64,000 bases of DNA, from assembly GCF_000787575.1 (NCBI RefSeq), contig NW_012236531.1, positions 1,139,396-1,203,395 on the forward strand, given 5' to 3'. The notes beneath the pieces were generated by a model, which was not told the origin of the DNA, searched no databases, and worked only from the letters and a program-made list of their open reading frames with translations. Positions within the stretch are counted from its first letter, which is position 1; each line of letters starts with the position of its first letter. Of this stretch, positions 47,001 through 58,518 are shown piece by piece. The DNA is from Acytostelium subglobosum LB1. Taxonomy: Eukaryota > Evosea > Eumycetozoa > Acytosteliales > Acytosteliaceae. Position numbers and translations under genes: made by a program.

Positions 47001-48715
47001 CGTCACAGGCCACCTCCTCAGAGTACGTCAGCGAGAGCAAGCTGCAGAACCAGTTGGAGTACTGGTTCTTTTGGTCACATCCAGACATTGCTCGATTATC
47101 CAATCTACTACAAGACACACTACTGCCCTTCTTTAGTGAGGTCATATTCAACCTTGCCGTGCCCATCACCATCAAGCTATCAAACGCGTACATTGAAGAG
47201 CTTCGACCACACTCTGCATCATCATCGCCCTCAAAGAGTCCACAAAAGAACAACAGCAACAATCAGGACAACGTGTTCCAGCTCATGGACAGTGGAAATC
47301 AGAAGCTGCAAGAGCTCATTCAGACATTGTATCAACGCCTCAAAGTGGCCGCGTTGAAGGAGATAGACACATACTGCAAGGACAACATAAAGACCCTGGT
47401 GATGATGTTGGCACCCATGAGCATTGATGACTCGGTGCTCAGCGTGGCCACGTCAATGATATCGGCACACTTGCTCAGGGGTGCCGAGGACGTTAGTCTA
47501 AGCCTGGCACAGCAACGTGCGAGGATCTTGGCGATTGAGATCACGTCCAAGAAGCAGACGGTATCGATGACCAAGTCGTCACTGCAGCTGCTCAACATAT
47601 CATTGGCCGACGTCGTCAAGAACAAGGAGCACAGATACACTATCACCAGCGTCACAAGCAATCATCTCAAGGTTCTGGATGAGCGCACCGACCTCAGGAC
47701 CCTTTGCACTCAGCTCGAGGCCATCCACGATCAATTGGCACAGGTGTTTGCCAGCGAGGACAATGTCGAGCAGTTGCTCACGTCCGAGGAGGACAGGACC
47801 AAGCTGACCAACGATATCTCCATCCTCATTGTCAAGTCCACTGCACTGTTGGAGCATCACGCGGCCAAGGGCGACACGACCGACATCCAATCCATCCTAT
47901 CCACACTTTTCCGTGTGGTACTTTCAGTGTTCACTGACCTCCTAGTCATTGAGAACTTCTACGAGGCCCAAAGACACATGGAAAATGACACCAACAACAA
48001 CAGTGGAAACAGCGGCAACAGTAACGACCTCATTGTAACAGTCACAAGTGACATCAAGGTCAAGCAGACTCGACCCCTATACATCAATCATTCAATCAAC
48101 ATACATCTGCGCAGCAGTATCGTCCAGTTCATCAAGCGATTGGTTGGCATACAGACCAGCTTTAAGCAACTGATACCAACACATCTGTTGTCACCGCTGC
48201 GTATCTTTGGCCTGGTGCGCCAGACGAACAATCAATCACTGGCATGGATGCACTGCTACAACTGGATCTTCCTCACGCTGCTACAAGATGGTATAATTGA
48301 CTGCACGTCGATCGAAGGCAGCTGGAACAATCTGTTTGATCGATGTTTCACGTTTTCGGCCGAAGGCGACACCTCGCTCACGGGACTCATCGACCCAGCT
48401 ATCTACGCAGAGAGCAAGAGCAATCCCATCATCAACGGACTCCAGGTGTTGCCGTCCCTGCTTCAGGTGATCTGCCAGTTTGTCCAGAGCTATCATAATC
48501 ATTTCCAGAGTCTGCCAGCGCCATCACCGCCCGCCACAGTCGCCTATGAGTACAGCAAGAGGGACTTTTATCTGTGTCTTGACCTGTTCCAACAGCGACT
48601 GGACAATCTCAAGAGCAAAGAGCATTTCAAGGCACTGTCCGAGCAGGGCACTCCATTGGCCGATCAATCAATCACCTTCATAACATCGCAACTGTCATCC
48701 ATATTCAAGAAGTAA
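44006..48715 (+). CDS. cdan1: Codanin-1-like protein
   Basis: Exons 44006-44281, 44353-44996 and 45070-48715 give 1521 residues. In animals codanin-1 binds the histone chaperone ASF1 and restrains its nuclear import, and it is mutated in dyserythropoietic anaemia type I. Family features here are an FPPL box (SNDFPPLS, about residues 151-158), the segment QKMFRKTEDPNRQKCLDEFHDLIR, and the central block PPPVDWRTLLLNSMTSETMV...GIPCVVQFLKMADNVT, which parallels the human VRTLLQ...VPWLVEFLSFADHIV block. The C-terminal helical region (ETEYWFFWSHPDIARLSNLLQD-type and LAMMLAPMSIDD-like segments) is long and conserved-looking. Low-complexity Gln/Ser/Thr inserts are abundant. Assignment is from memory of motifs, without alignment. 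Confidence 0.72.
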
Positions 48716-48776
48716 TTGAGTGAAAGTAAAGTAAACAAGTACCTTCATGTCCATTATAATGAATGATGATGATGTA

Positions 48777-49519
48777 TTACTGCACATAGTCAACTGGCAT
48801 ATTGAATGAGTATGATCCCTGTTTGTGTCTTGTCAGTGGTCCACTGATTGGTATGACATTATAGTTGAATGTCAATGTTATGTTTGCGCTCCTGTATGTA
48901 TGTATGATGATGATGAGGAGGAGTTAGTGAGTGTCCAGATCCTTGGTCATGTGAGACGACATTACCTCAGTTCTCCACTGTGATCAATCAATATATATTT
49001 GATCAGATTCTTCTCATTGATGATTGCCTTTGTCTTGTCATTAAGTATACGATCCCAGATAACTACTTGGCTGACAACCTTTGATTGATTGATGAGTGAG
49101 TGAATGAGTACTTAGTCGACACTCCAATGCAAGTATGATGACTATCTTACATTCTCAGTTGTTTGATATTCTGCTGTTATATAAAGGAACAACATCTTTG
49201 TGTTCCAGTTGAATAGAGGTGTGAGATCAGTGTCAAGGTCGACAACGACTTGTGCCAACTCTACTGGATTCCTATTGACACTGTTGTTGTTGGATGGATG
49301 ATGATGATGGGATGAGTTGATGTAAGTTAACAAATAGAGATGAGGTATAGTTCATCCTCTTTCAATGATAACATACAACTTGTGCGCCTTTCCCGTTAAC
49401 GTTATATCGATACGATCAGGAAAGAATGATCTTGAGAGTACATTGAGTACCAATACACCAAACAGAACAACAGCTCCAAAGCATATTATCAAATTGGCTC
49501 TCTGTGATACTGAATGCAT
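48777..49519 (-). CDS. spcs3: Signal peptidase complex subunit 3 (SPC22/23)
   Basis: Four small exons on the minus strand, 49377-49519, 49151-49280, 48966-49078 and 48777-48891, give 166 residues; all joins keep phase. This is the non-catalytic ER-membrane subunit needed by the signal peptidase that cleaves secretory signal peptides. The N-terminus (HSVSQRANLIICFGAVVLFG) is a single signal-anchor membrane helix. The lumenal part has the hallmark LTPLFNWNTKMLFLYITAEYQT, then SQVVIWDRIL and NITLTFNYNVIP, all with direct counterparts in human SPCS3 (DWNVKQLFLYLSAEY, NQVVLWDKI, NVTLTLSWNVVP). The C-terminus ends near SFNMPVDYVQ, matching the VPFPDTY end of the family. Most of it is too short to see as long open frames. 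Confidence 0.92.
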
Positions 49520-50496
49520 TGTTGTGTTATATGTTATATTATATTATATTAATAAAAGGGAGACAAAGATTACTTGTACAACATTGATTGAATGATCAAG
49601 TGAATCATCAGAACCAATGCACTTCACCATCCTCCAACCACCCCGTCATCACTATAAAACTCCCATAAATTAAAAGTTTGGTCAACTTTGGAACTTGGTG
49701 TTGTTGACAAAGCCCTTCACTGTTTGATTATGATGATAATGGCTATATTCATTGCACTTAGGTTAACGAAGGGAAAGGAATAAAATGATCGAAGATTGAA
49801 CGGTGAGAATTCAACCAATGGTCTAATTAGTCCTCTCGATCCTCCAGGTCGTGCCCGATGGAATCACAGTGATGGATACATACACACAACAATGAGTAAG
49901 TGTACATTTATATAAATGTAAATGAGTTATATGTGTCATCGATCAGAATCAGACACTCACACAAACACACTCACATCACATGACCACACACTTCTGCTGC
50001 TGCCAACAACAATCAATCAATCACACACCAATCATTCTGTTCACTCATAACACTAACCTCACTTCACACACAAACAATCACACATACCACATCCTGGATG
50101 TGTGGAGAAGAAGGTCATGTGATAATGTATTGATTGATTCCAGCCTGTTATCAAAACACCTGCCTGCCCTGACTGACTGACTAATTAATTAACATATTAA
50201 CTAGGTATTCCACTTTACACGGAGGTGTAACATCCATTTCCCAGTTCCTCATTCCAATACTCTCTCTCCACACTCACATATATACAACAAATATAATATA
50301 AATAACACCTCTCTGTCAATCTTGTCTACTCCACTCACTCAATCAATCGATCAAACACACTCTCTACGCATTGATTGTCCCATATTAGTCGACAATCACC
50401 ATTCGTCAGTCATATTCAATTTGATTGATGTCTGACATCTGACAGGATAGCTATCAACAAAGTTATTATTATTAATAATATTTATATTTATTCACA
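49520..50496. other. Intergenic region between divergent genes
   Basis: About 1 kb of AT-rich DNA carrying the SPCS3 and Rho promoters, with CACA/TCAC-rich and ATTA-rich tracts. ATTAAAAGTTTGG at about 49670 resembles the AAAGTTGGA word upstream of the FNIP genes. No gene seen. Confidence 0.45.
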
Positions 50497-51283
50497 ATGT
50501 TCCACATCAAGGTTGTAGTGGTTGGCGATGGTGCGATTGGAAAGGTAATGGTCTTGTCTGGATGTTCACCATCAAAATGATTGATTGGTTGACTTACAAT
50601 TACAATTATACCCTCAACTTAGACATCAATGCTTATATCATTTGCATCAGGAGGTTTTCCAAGAGACTACCAACCAACAGTATTTGACAACTTTAGTACA
50701 CATAAGATGTATGATGGCAAGGCATTTAAACTTGGTCTTTGGGATACAGGTATGATCATTACATGGAGGACACCAATTGGATCACTCACTCAATCAATCA
50801 ATCATTGGAACTATTCCACTGACTCAACCAATCAAACAATCAAATATAGCTGGACAGGAGGACTTTGATCGTCTTAGATTCCATGGGTACGTTTCAACAG
50901 ATATATTCCTGATGTGTTATTCAGTGGTCAATCCACCATCATATCTTAATGTGTTTGATAAGTGGCTACCAGAGATCAATCATTATACAAAGAATGTACC
51001 TATTGTATTGGTTGGTACACAGACTGACTTGCGCGAGGATGCCGAAGTGCTCAAATCACTGGAGGAGAAAGAGATGAAACCGATCACCTATGAAGAGGGC
51101 CTGGTTATGATGCGAAAGATAGGTGCACGCGCTTTCTCTGAATGTTCGGTTCAGACGATGAAGGGTGTGCCACAGGTGTTTGAAGAAGCGATCCGCATCT
51201 ACATCGAGACAATGTCCGAAGGCAAAGGCAAGGTCAAGGATAAGGAGAGGAGGAAAGGTGACAAGAACTGTGTCCTACTATGA
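50497..51283 (+). CDS. Rho/Rac-family small GTPase
   Basis: Exons 50497-50544, 50623-50749 and 50850-51283 give 202 residues. G boxes are complete: GDGAIGKTS (P-loop), PTVFDNFS (effector loop), [13 protein letters not shown], and GTQTDLR (Cdc42-type TQxD). A Rho insert region ([17 protein letters not shown]) and [12 protein letters not shown] confirm the Rho family. The tail is strongly basic ([14 protein letters not shown]) and ends CVLL, a geranylgeranylation CAAX box, so it acts on membranes controlling actin. P-loop Ile in place of the usual Val and SGGFPRD before the effector loop are small departures. It is one of the divergent dictyostelid Racs; I do not assign a letter. Intron 2 contains GGAACTATTCC. 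Confidence 0.9.
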
Positions 51284-51420
51284 TCCCATCGCATCAATCT
51301 TCCCCACCCTTTAGTATAATTGCCAGTCAGTCAGTCTGGAAATTAATATATATAATAATAATATATTTGTAAATGTACATTTGATTGGATTGTTCGTTGA
51401 TTGAATGGTTGTTTGTTGAC

Positions 51421-52964
51421 TTAGTATCCATCAAAGTAATGTTCTATTCGTTGTGATAATGGACGAATTGTTGATTGGATCATATCCAGGATGTCTCCAT
51501 TATGCTCTTCTACTTTCTCTACCTTGTCTGTTGTTTTGTTCGGCTCCTGTGATGTTGTAGTAGTAGTTGTAGTCGTGGTCGAGGTAGTCTGTGGGGCTTC
51601 TATTGTTGGTGGAGGTGGTTGTTGTTTGGGCTCGGAATGCTGCTGAGGTGGTGACCTCTGGGCCTGAGTCTGTATCTTATTCTGTGATTGATCGATTGGA
51701 TGTTGTTGTTCATTTTGTTGAAGTTGTGATATAATACGTGTCAGGTGTTGTTGTTGATCCATTAAGTTGTCAAGCTCGACCCTTATAGCTGGTACTTCCT
51801 TGTCCTGCTCAGTGTCTGACTTGGCCTTATTCAAGTATTCCTTCATCCTGTTTATGCTAGTCTGGTTTGAATTGTACTTCTCACGCAGTTGTTGAATCCT
51901 CTGTTGTATCTTCTCATGGGTGATTGTTTGTGATCCAGGTGATGGTGATGGTGATTGTTTGGCGTTGCTATCTTCGTCATCATGGTGAGTGTCATTGATG
52001 CTGATGATTGGCTGTCGGGTTGTACGTGGTAGTGCGTGGAAGATCTGACTGGTGTTCTCCATGATCGATGATGAGAGTGTACTGAATGATAGTCTGAGAC
52101 TCTTTAGAGTGTCCATTGATCCACTATGACTTGGCTGTGATGAGAGTAGATCAGGCGTGAGTACGGCGGCTCCAGATGATGATGAGGTTGACGATGTTGA
52201 TGAGGATGATGATGCTAGTGCCTCGCGACGACCATTCAACTTAATCTTGCACTCATAGTCCAATGATAGTTTGAATGTCATCGTGTGCAGAGGGATAAAG
52301 AGTTGGCTGAATGACTTCCACACATCGAGACAGTTGATCAAAGCATTCTTGTCGTAGTAGGTGGTCACGGCTGATTGGTTCTGTCGCAGACATATCAGCC
52401 ATTGGTCCAGTATATGATTGTTTAGCGCCAGGCAGATGAATGTTCGCAGCTTTAGGTTGGGATCGCCCCACTGTGCCGCATATTCTGCATGCGAGGAGTG
52501 TTCTTGTCTATTGATTGCTTCAATAGTCTGGCAAAGCGACACGCCAGCAATCGAGGAGTGGCTGGTCATGCGTCGATACGACTCGATAAAGTCCCAGATG
52601 TGATTGTTACGCTGCACTAGTGATGAGAGAAGGTGAGCGCCGCCGCCTCCCTTGACACGGAAGCCATGTGATAGTACGTTGGCAATTGTGCTAGAGAGTT
52701 TGCCTCTCACGAGCACGGCGATACGGCGGCATTTGGTGTCGTCGCCACAGTAATCCTTGGCAGGGGTCGTTGCGGCATTATCAAAGTAAGTCACCACTTC
52801 AATGACTGCATGCTTCACTTGAGTGAGTAAGTTTCCAACATGATCAATGTCCAACACTGGCTGGTCACCACGATGCTGATTAGTCGTTCCAAATATACTT
52901 GACAACAATGATGTTGACATCGAAGTTACCATCGGTGAGTTGTTGGCGCTGTTTGTTTGTGATC

Positions 52965-53005
<41 letters not shown>

Positions 53006-54552
53006 TGGTGATGATGATGATGTTGTTGTTGTTGTTGTTGTTGTTGTCGCATCTTGTGGAATGGTGACATGTTGTTGTTGGTCAAGGGGATGGGAGCATC
53101 GAGTAACTCCCATTTCTCATTGCGAAGGCCAAGTACCAACCCTCCCGGAAGACAGTATTGATGACTGCTCGAGAGTGTAATGACCCTCTCGCGCTCCACT
53201 AGTAGCTCGACCATCATACCATCACCATTGGCTGCGGCACTGTTGATCTTTTCTCTAATACGATGTAGTAGTTCCTCTTTGGATGGTGTGCCGGGTCCAA
53301 TCTCGACAGATGACTCGTTACTAACACACCATATCTTTGACAATGGCTTCCAATCCAGTTTGAACTGACCAACAAGCATTCCAGCACATTGAGTATCGCC
53401 ATGATTAGTCATCTCCAATATTATATTCATTTGATTTGGTGTGTCCACTACAAAGTATCCATTTTGATTGATCTGCAGTCCAATGTTGACGGGCATCACT
53501 GAAACACCCAAATGGTCATTGTTGTTGTTGGACTTGTTTGTTGATGATGTCGTTGTTGGTGATGGTGGTGGATACATTGATAGAGGGTTGTCATCCATGT
53601 CCTCAGCAGGATACAGATCTGAATGATCCAATTGAGTTGTGACTCCTTGTTCATGATCGTGCTCATTATGGTGCTCATCATGATCCATATTCTCGGGAAT
53701 GGACAATGGATGAACGATCGTGTTGTTGTTATTTGTTACAGGCCTCTCCTCCAAGTTACTGTACTTGACTTCTCTGACCATCAATGATGTTGAGCCTCCC
53801 AGGTGATCGCTCTGTGCCAATGGGTTGTTGTTGCTGGGTGTGGTGTCATCCTTTGACTTGGTAACTTCTTTATCATCATTATCATCATGATCATGATCAT
53901 TATCATTATCTACATCAGTTGTACTTGATAGTAACTTTGATTGTTGGAATAGACCAATTGTATCTATCCAACAATTTCTAGTGTCCTTGGTGTCAAACAC
54001 CAACTGCAATGATGTACCATCGTCCAGAGTGCACGACAGTGTATAGTGCGAGTGATCAACATCATCCACCGTTTCATACTTTGCAATATCATTGAGCAGT
54101 ATGAAGTAGATTGGTGTGTCAACGACCTTTGATCCAACTATTTGAGTTGATGATTCGTCGAAGACATGATGAGTAAGTATTATTGATTGATTGATTGATT
54201 GACATGTATCTATTCGTAATATACCTTCATAGAATGATAGTATCGATTGATCCATATCGAGTGTATAGGAGTACTCTTTGATTGATAATCCATCAGATGT
54301 ACCATTTGGAGTTGTTGAAGAAGTTGTTGGAGTTGTATTTGAAGTTGTTGATGCGGTTGTTGTATCATTAGTGGCAACAGCGACATCCTTGCTGTTGATA
54401 CTGTTGTTGATACTACTGTTGCCACTAGTTGTACTTGATGATGTTGTTGTCGTAGTGGAGAGGATACCTCTGACCTTGATGACACCCTTCAACTCAACAT
54501 GTACATCATTATCAATGTTTTGTTCATCATCTGTCATTATTAACTGTGTCAT
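51421..54552 (-). CDS. PH + RUN domain protein
   Basis: Exons 54225-54552 and 51421-54137 give 1014 residues. The intron (54138-54224, 87 nt) is stop-free and a multiple of three, so it also reads through in frame; splicing it restores a clean PH domain (YSYTLDMDQSILSFYEVGSK then IYFILLNDIAKYETVD and WIDTIGLF). The centre has a RUN domain, the module that binds Rab/Rap-type GTPases: VKHAVIEVVTYFDNA, VLSHGFRVKG, NNHIWDFIESY, LKLRTFICLALNNHILDQWL, TTYYDKNALI. Another conserved-looking block (VGQFKLDWKPLSKIWCV) lies between them. A coiled coil (HEKIQQRIQQLREKYNSNQ) and Gln/Thr/Pro-rich tail follow. The start at 54552 is preferred over the upstream in-frame ATG at 54603, whose leader is Tyr/Leu-rich and lies in a GATAGA repeat. 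Confidence 0.82.
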
Positions 54553-55039
54553 GTTATAAAAGAGAAGTATGTAATAGTGATAGAGATAGAGATAGAGATA
54601 CAATGATGAGTTATGAATTAAACTTTGAATCTTGAAGTTTTTGAATCACAGTCCCCCTTTGTGTGTCTTGTCACTGTCATTGTAACAGCTATTCCAATTG
54701 ATTTGGCATTTACCATATTAGGAAGTAATATGTTCTAGAATTTATTTACAATGTTATAAGAGTATAAAAGAGTATAAATAGGTTATATATATTATGTTAT
54801 ATATCTAAATATTTCAATGTATAAGTATTTGTTTGAATTGTTGAGTTTGAATAGATTACCTTCAATCATTTCAAATAAACAATTGTTTATGTCTTCAACA
54901 CACAACCCACACTTCCATCAACTTCACAAATTATTTAATTAATGAAGACTTTGTATCTTTTGCACAACGAATACATTATTATCACTATACAGATATTAGA
55001 TAATATAAATATATTTTAGATATTAGATATTAGATAATA
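54553..55039. other. Intergenic region between divergent genes
   Basis: Very AT-rich promoter DNA with a GATAGA repeat (about 54570-54600) next to the PH-RUN gene and TTAGATATTAGATA repeats just before the F-BAR gene. No gene seen. Confidence 0.5.
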
Positions 55040-57321
55040 ATGTCAACATCAACACCAACACCAACGTCATCTGGTGATGTATTCTCATTAGATACAGAAT
55101 CACAATCTCCGACATCGAACTCCCAGGCTCCGACCCAGACTCAGTCACAGACTCAATCACAGACTCAGACTCAGTCACCTACTCAGACTCAGACACAAAC
55201 ATTGACATCTAGCAATGATGCAACATCTACAACACAGGTATTGTCTACTTCAACTTCAAGTACATCTTCAATCAATCAACAACAACAAGAGAAGAAGTTG
55301 TCATTCTCACAGGATATGTGGGATGGCTTTGATCTACTATGTAGGAGGACAGAGTTTGGTCTGGATCAATGTAGAGAGCTGTTGGACTTCTTCAAGAAAC
55401 GTGCTGCACTCGAGGAGAAGTACGCCAAGAGTGTCGTAGAGCCGTTCTCAAAGTTCAAGTTCAAGGATGATACAGAGTGAGTGATGATGAAGATCATGTT
55501 GATGATGATGATGTTGAATTCACGTCTCTCTAACATAACATATCACTATCACCATAGTTCATTCCAGAAGGGATTCCTATGCATGTCAATGTTCAGCGAG
55601 TCAGAGTCCAATATCCACAAGTCATTCGCACAGAACTTGATGAGTAATCTATGTCATCCTTTCACAGCGATGGTCAAGGAGATGGAGATTCGAAGGAAGA
55701 ATATGGTCTCTGAAGGATTGAGATTGAGGAGTGATTACAAGGACTCTTTGGAGGCCGTCAGACGTGTGTACCAAAAGTATGAGAAGGCCAGCAAGGAGAC
55801 AGAGTCGGCAAAGATTGAGTTGATCAATGTGTTGGAGAAGGAGCCTGACAACAGTCAGAAGATCCAGTCGATTGACTCCAAGGTGGCCAGGTGTGAGGCA
55901 CTCTCCATCTCTGCCGAGGAAGAGTACAAAGACCAAATCAAGGAGACCAACAACTTTATCCATGGATACTATCAATCAAAGATGGAGGACAACTTGAATG
56001 TAAGGATGGATCGGTCACATGTCTGAATGAGTGACCCCATTGCCAGTGACTAACGATCATCAATCAATCCAATACATAGGAGTTCCAACAGTTTGAGTCG
56101 ATGAGGATACAGTTCATCAAGAGCAACATAAAGAACTACTTTGGATTGATGTTGGAGATACCTCCTACACTTGAGGGTGAGTTGAACAATGGTTGCAAGC
56201 AGACTGATTGGATCGATCCAGAGACAGACATCCAAACATTCATCCAGACACATACAACATTGCGAAAGATACATCCACCATTGCAATTCGAGCCTTATAT
56301 CGAGGGCAAGCTCATCTCATTGAACAACAGTGCCAGCTCTGTGCATCTGACTGCCTCGTCGCCTCCACCTCGCAAGCTCTCATTCAAAGAAAACATCTTT
56401 GGATTCTTTAATGTTCTAAAGAAAGAAGATGTATGTACCATCACCATCACGTCGTTTGGACAGTATACTGACACGCCTACCCTGGCCACACCCATTCAGA
56501 GCGTACACGTTGGTCGACCCATCTTTGGAACAGACTTGGATGAGTTGATGAGACAACAAAAGAATGAGTTCCCGCAGGTTGATGTACCCTTGATTCTGAT
56601 CAACTTTGTTCAGACATTGCTTAAGCTGAACGCTCTAGAGACAGAGGGTATCTTCCGCATGTCACCATCACACACTCAGATACAGCAAGAGAAGTTAAGA
56701 CTTGATGAAGGTGGCACTCTGGATCACCTGACTGATGTACATCTCGTAGCATCACTCCTAAAGAACTGGCTTAGAGACCTACCAACGCCAATAATATCAG
56801 CTGATATTTAGTATGTTGTTAATCAATCAAACAATGTGATGGATCACTAACCATATATACTCAAATTCAGTGACGAACTATTAACATCACCAATCAACTC
56901 ATGGGCGATTATGGAAGCTAGACTACCAGAGCTCAACATCAAGGTTCTGCGATATCTTATAGACTTCTTGGTCGAGTTTAGCGAGCCAGAGTACGCCATT
57001 GCCTCCAAGATGGACTGTCATAGCTTGGCAGTGGTGTTGGCGCCAGTACTTATCCGCTCGCCAATCAATGATCCACAACGAGCGTTGGAGAATTCAAAGA
57101 AGGAGGTTAAGATTATCGAGTGCATGATTGTCGAAGCATTGGCCACCAAGAAGGAGAAGGAGCTGTTGCACGCAGAGCGAACAAGAAACAGGAACAACAC
57201 TCCTTTGCACTTTGACGAGTCCAGCATCACTGGTGTGGACGATCTAAAGCAGGACCAAGAAGTCGACCATGATGAGCTTGATCAAGATGAACTCAAGGAG
57301 TTCATTCAAGTCCCTGAATAG
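55040..57321 (+). CDS. F-BAR and RhoGAP domain protein (srGAP/MEGAP-like)
   Basis: Exons 55040-55476, 55558-55999, 56080-56810 and 56871-57321 give 686 residues. After a Gln/Thr/Ser-rich leader, residues ~95-340 form an F-BAR domain that bends membranes (LSFSQDMWDGFDLLCRRTEFGLDQ, FFKKRAALEEKYAKS, then RVYQKYEKASKETESAK). The C-terminal half is RhoGAP: IFGTDLDELM, LETEGIFRMSPSHTQI with the catalytic arginine finger R, and LLKNWLRDLPTPII. A tail rich in acidic residues follows. The protein should switch off Rho/Rac GTPases at curved membranes. Dictyostelium has a small set of such proteins (the mgp genes); I cannot tell which one this is. A 33-nt GTATGT...CAG stretch in exon 3 is too short to be an intron and is kept as coding. 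Confidence 0.9.
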
Positions 57322-57405
57322 CCTGTCTCTCAGTCTTGTTCATCAATCCATCTTAATTCATATCCTACTCTTTCCTTCCTCTAATACTGTACACATGTCT
57401 TTATC

Positions 57406-57411
57406 AATAAA
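57406..57411 (+). terminator. Putative poly(A) signal of the F-BAR/RhoGAP gene
   Basis: AATAAA 85 bp after the stop, within AATAAACTTGTATCC, nearly the same as the sequence at 6586. The convergent neighbour stops at 57526. Confidence 0.5.
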
Positions 57412-57525
57412 CTTGTATCCGATTATCATTGAATGTAGCTACTGATGGATATTCATATATACAATATATATTTATTTGTAAGTTAACTTATGTTGAATGT
57501 TGTCTGATTATTGACCAAAGCATGC

Positions 57526-58518
57526 TCAATAGGTGGCGGTCTCTTGCTTCAAGTCCTTGCTCTGGAGCCATGTGGGCTCTCCCTTGACAAGCTGAACATT
57601 GCCAGTGGACTCCACCTTCTTCACGGCCTGGTTGTAGGCAACCTGGGGACGGTTCACAGTCAGGATTGGCTGTTGCATCTGCTTCCAGTTCAATGTGCAG
57701 TTCTCCCACTTCTGGAAGACGACCTCTGGTGTTCCCTTAAGCTCAGAGATACGGATAATTGGTTCACTCTTGAACAGCTTGATCACTGGCTCGGATTGGT
57801 GAACCTGGATCTTGGGGGCATCACAAGCTGCAACGGTGATCAGTGGCTGGGCAGACTGGATCTTAACCTCTGGCTTCTGCTGGTTGATGATGACCTGAGC
57901 CTTTGGTTGGTTAACATTGACGATTGGATCACGCTGGATGAACTCAATACGTGGGGCCATTTGGTTGACATCGATCACTGGTGCCTGCTGCTCCAGGAAG
58001 ATTCTTGGGGTTGGGTGGGTGATGTCCACTCTTGCTGGTGGGATGGTGACATCAGCAGTTACCACTCTCTGCACAACCTCAACCTTTGGTGCGTTCTCTC
58101 TGATATTGATCTCTGGTGCCATCTCAATAATATTGATCACATCCTTTCCTGTATTGGGAAATATTAATATTTGTTTCATTATCAATCAATCAATTCAACA
58201 CTAACCTTCGTTAACCTGAACCTGAGTCTGTTGTCTGTCAACCAGAACACGTTGTCTTGGTTGCTCTAACTTGATGACTCCACTCTCCTCACTCCAAGCA
58301 GCATTCTTCTCAAATGCACCTCTGGTTGAGGAGTATGAAGTGTTGGAGGCAAGCTGTTGGTATCCAGCTGGATATGAATGAATGAACAGAGGTAGAGTGT
58401 TAGAAATATTTATCGTCAATAAACAATTTGAATGAAGTGGATTATTATTATTATTAAGTTATTACTTACCATGGTCGACAGAGTTGCTGATTGTTTGGTC
58501 TTGGTATAGGGTGGCCAT
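57526..58518 (-). CDS. Short-period beta-repeat protein, unknown function
   Basis: Exons 58470-58518, 58206-58367 and 57526-58148 give 277 residues. Intron 2 uses a GTTAGT donor. The body is a chain of degenerate 10-14 residue units with the pattern P-x-I/V-x-V/I-x-Q, for example APEINIRENAPKVEVVQR, APVIDVNQMAPRIEFIQR, DPIVNVNQPKAQVIINQQ, KPEVKIQSAQPLITV, APKIQVHQSEPVIKLF. Alternating hydrophobics suggest stacked beta strands or a filamentous solenoid. There is no signal peptide or membrane segment. The coding sequence is GC-rich at third positions and free of homopolymers, which in dictyostelids suggests high expression. I do not recognise the family. Confidence 0.82.

Noticed and set aside
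54553-54603. Upstream start codon adding a Tyr/Leu-rich leader to the PH-RUN protein
   Set aside because: The leader is a translated GATAGA microsatellite; the ATG at 54552 is a more ordinary start.
56432-56464. GTATGT...CAG stretch of 33 nt in F-BAR/RhoGAP exon 3
   Set aside because: Far shorter than any other intron here and in frame; treated as coding.
57511-58167. 218-codon plus-strand frame rich in Leu, Trp and Asp
   Set aside because: Antisense to the beta-repeat protein; its repetitiveness mirrors the real gene.
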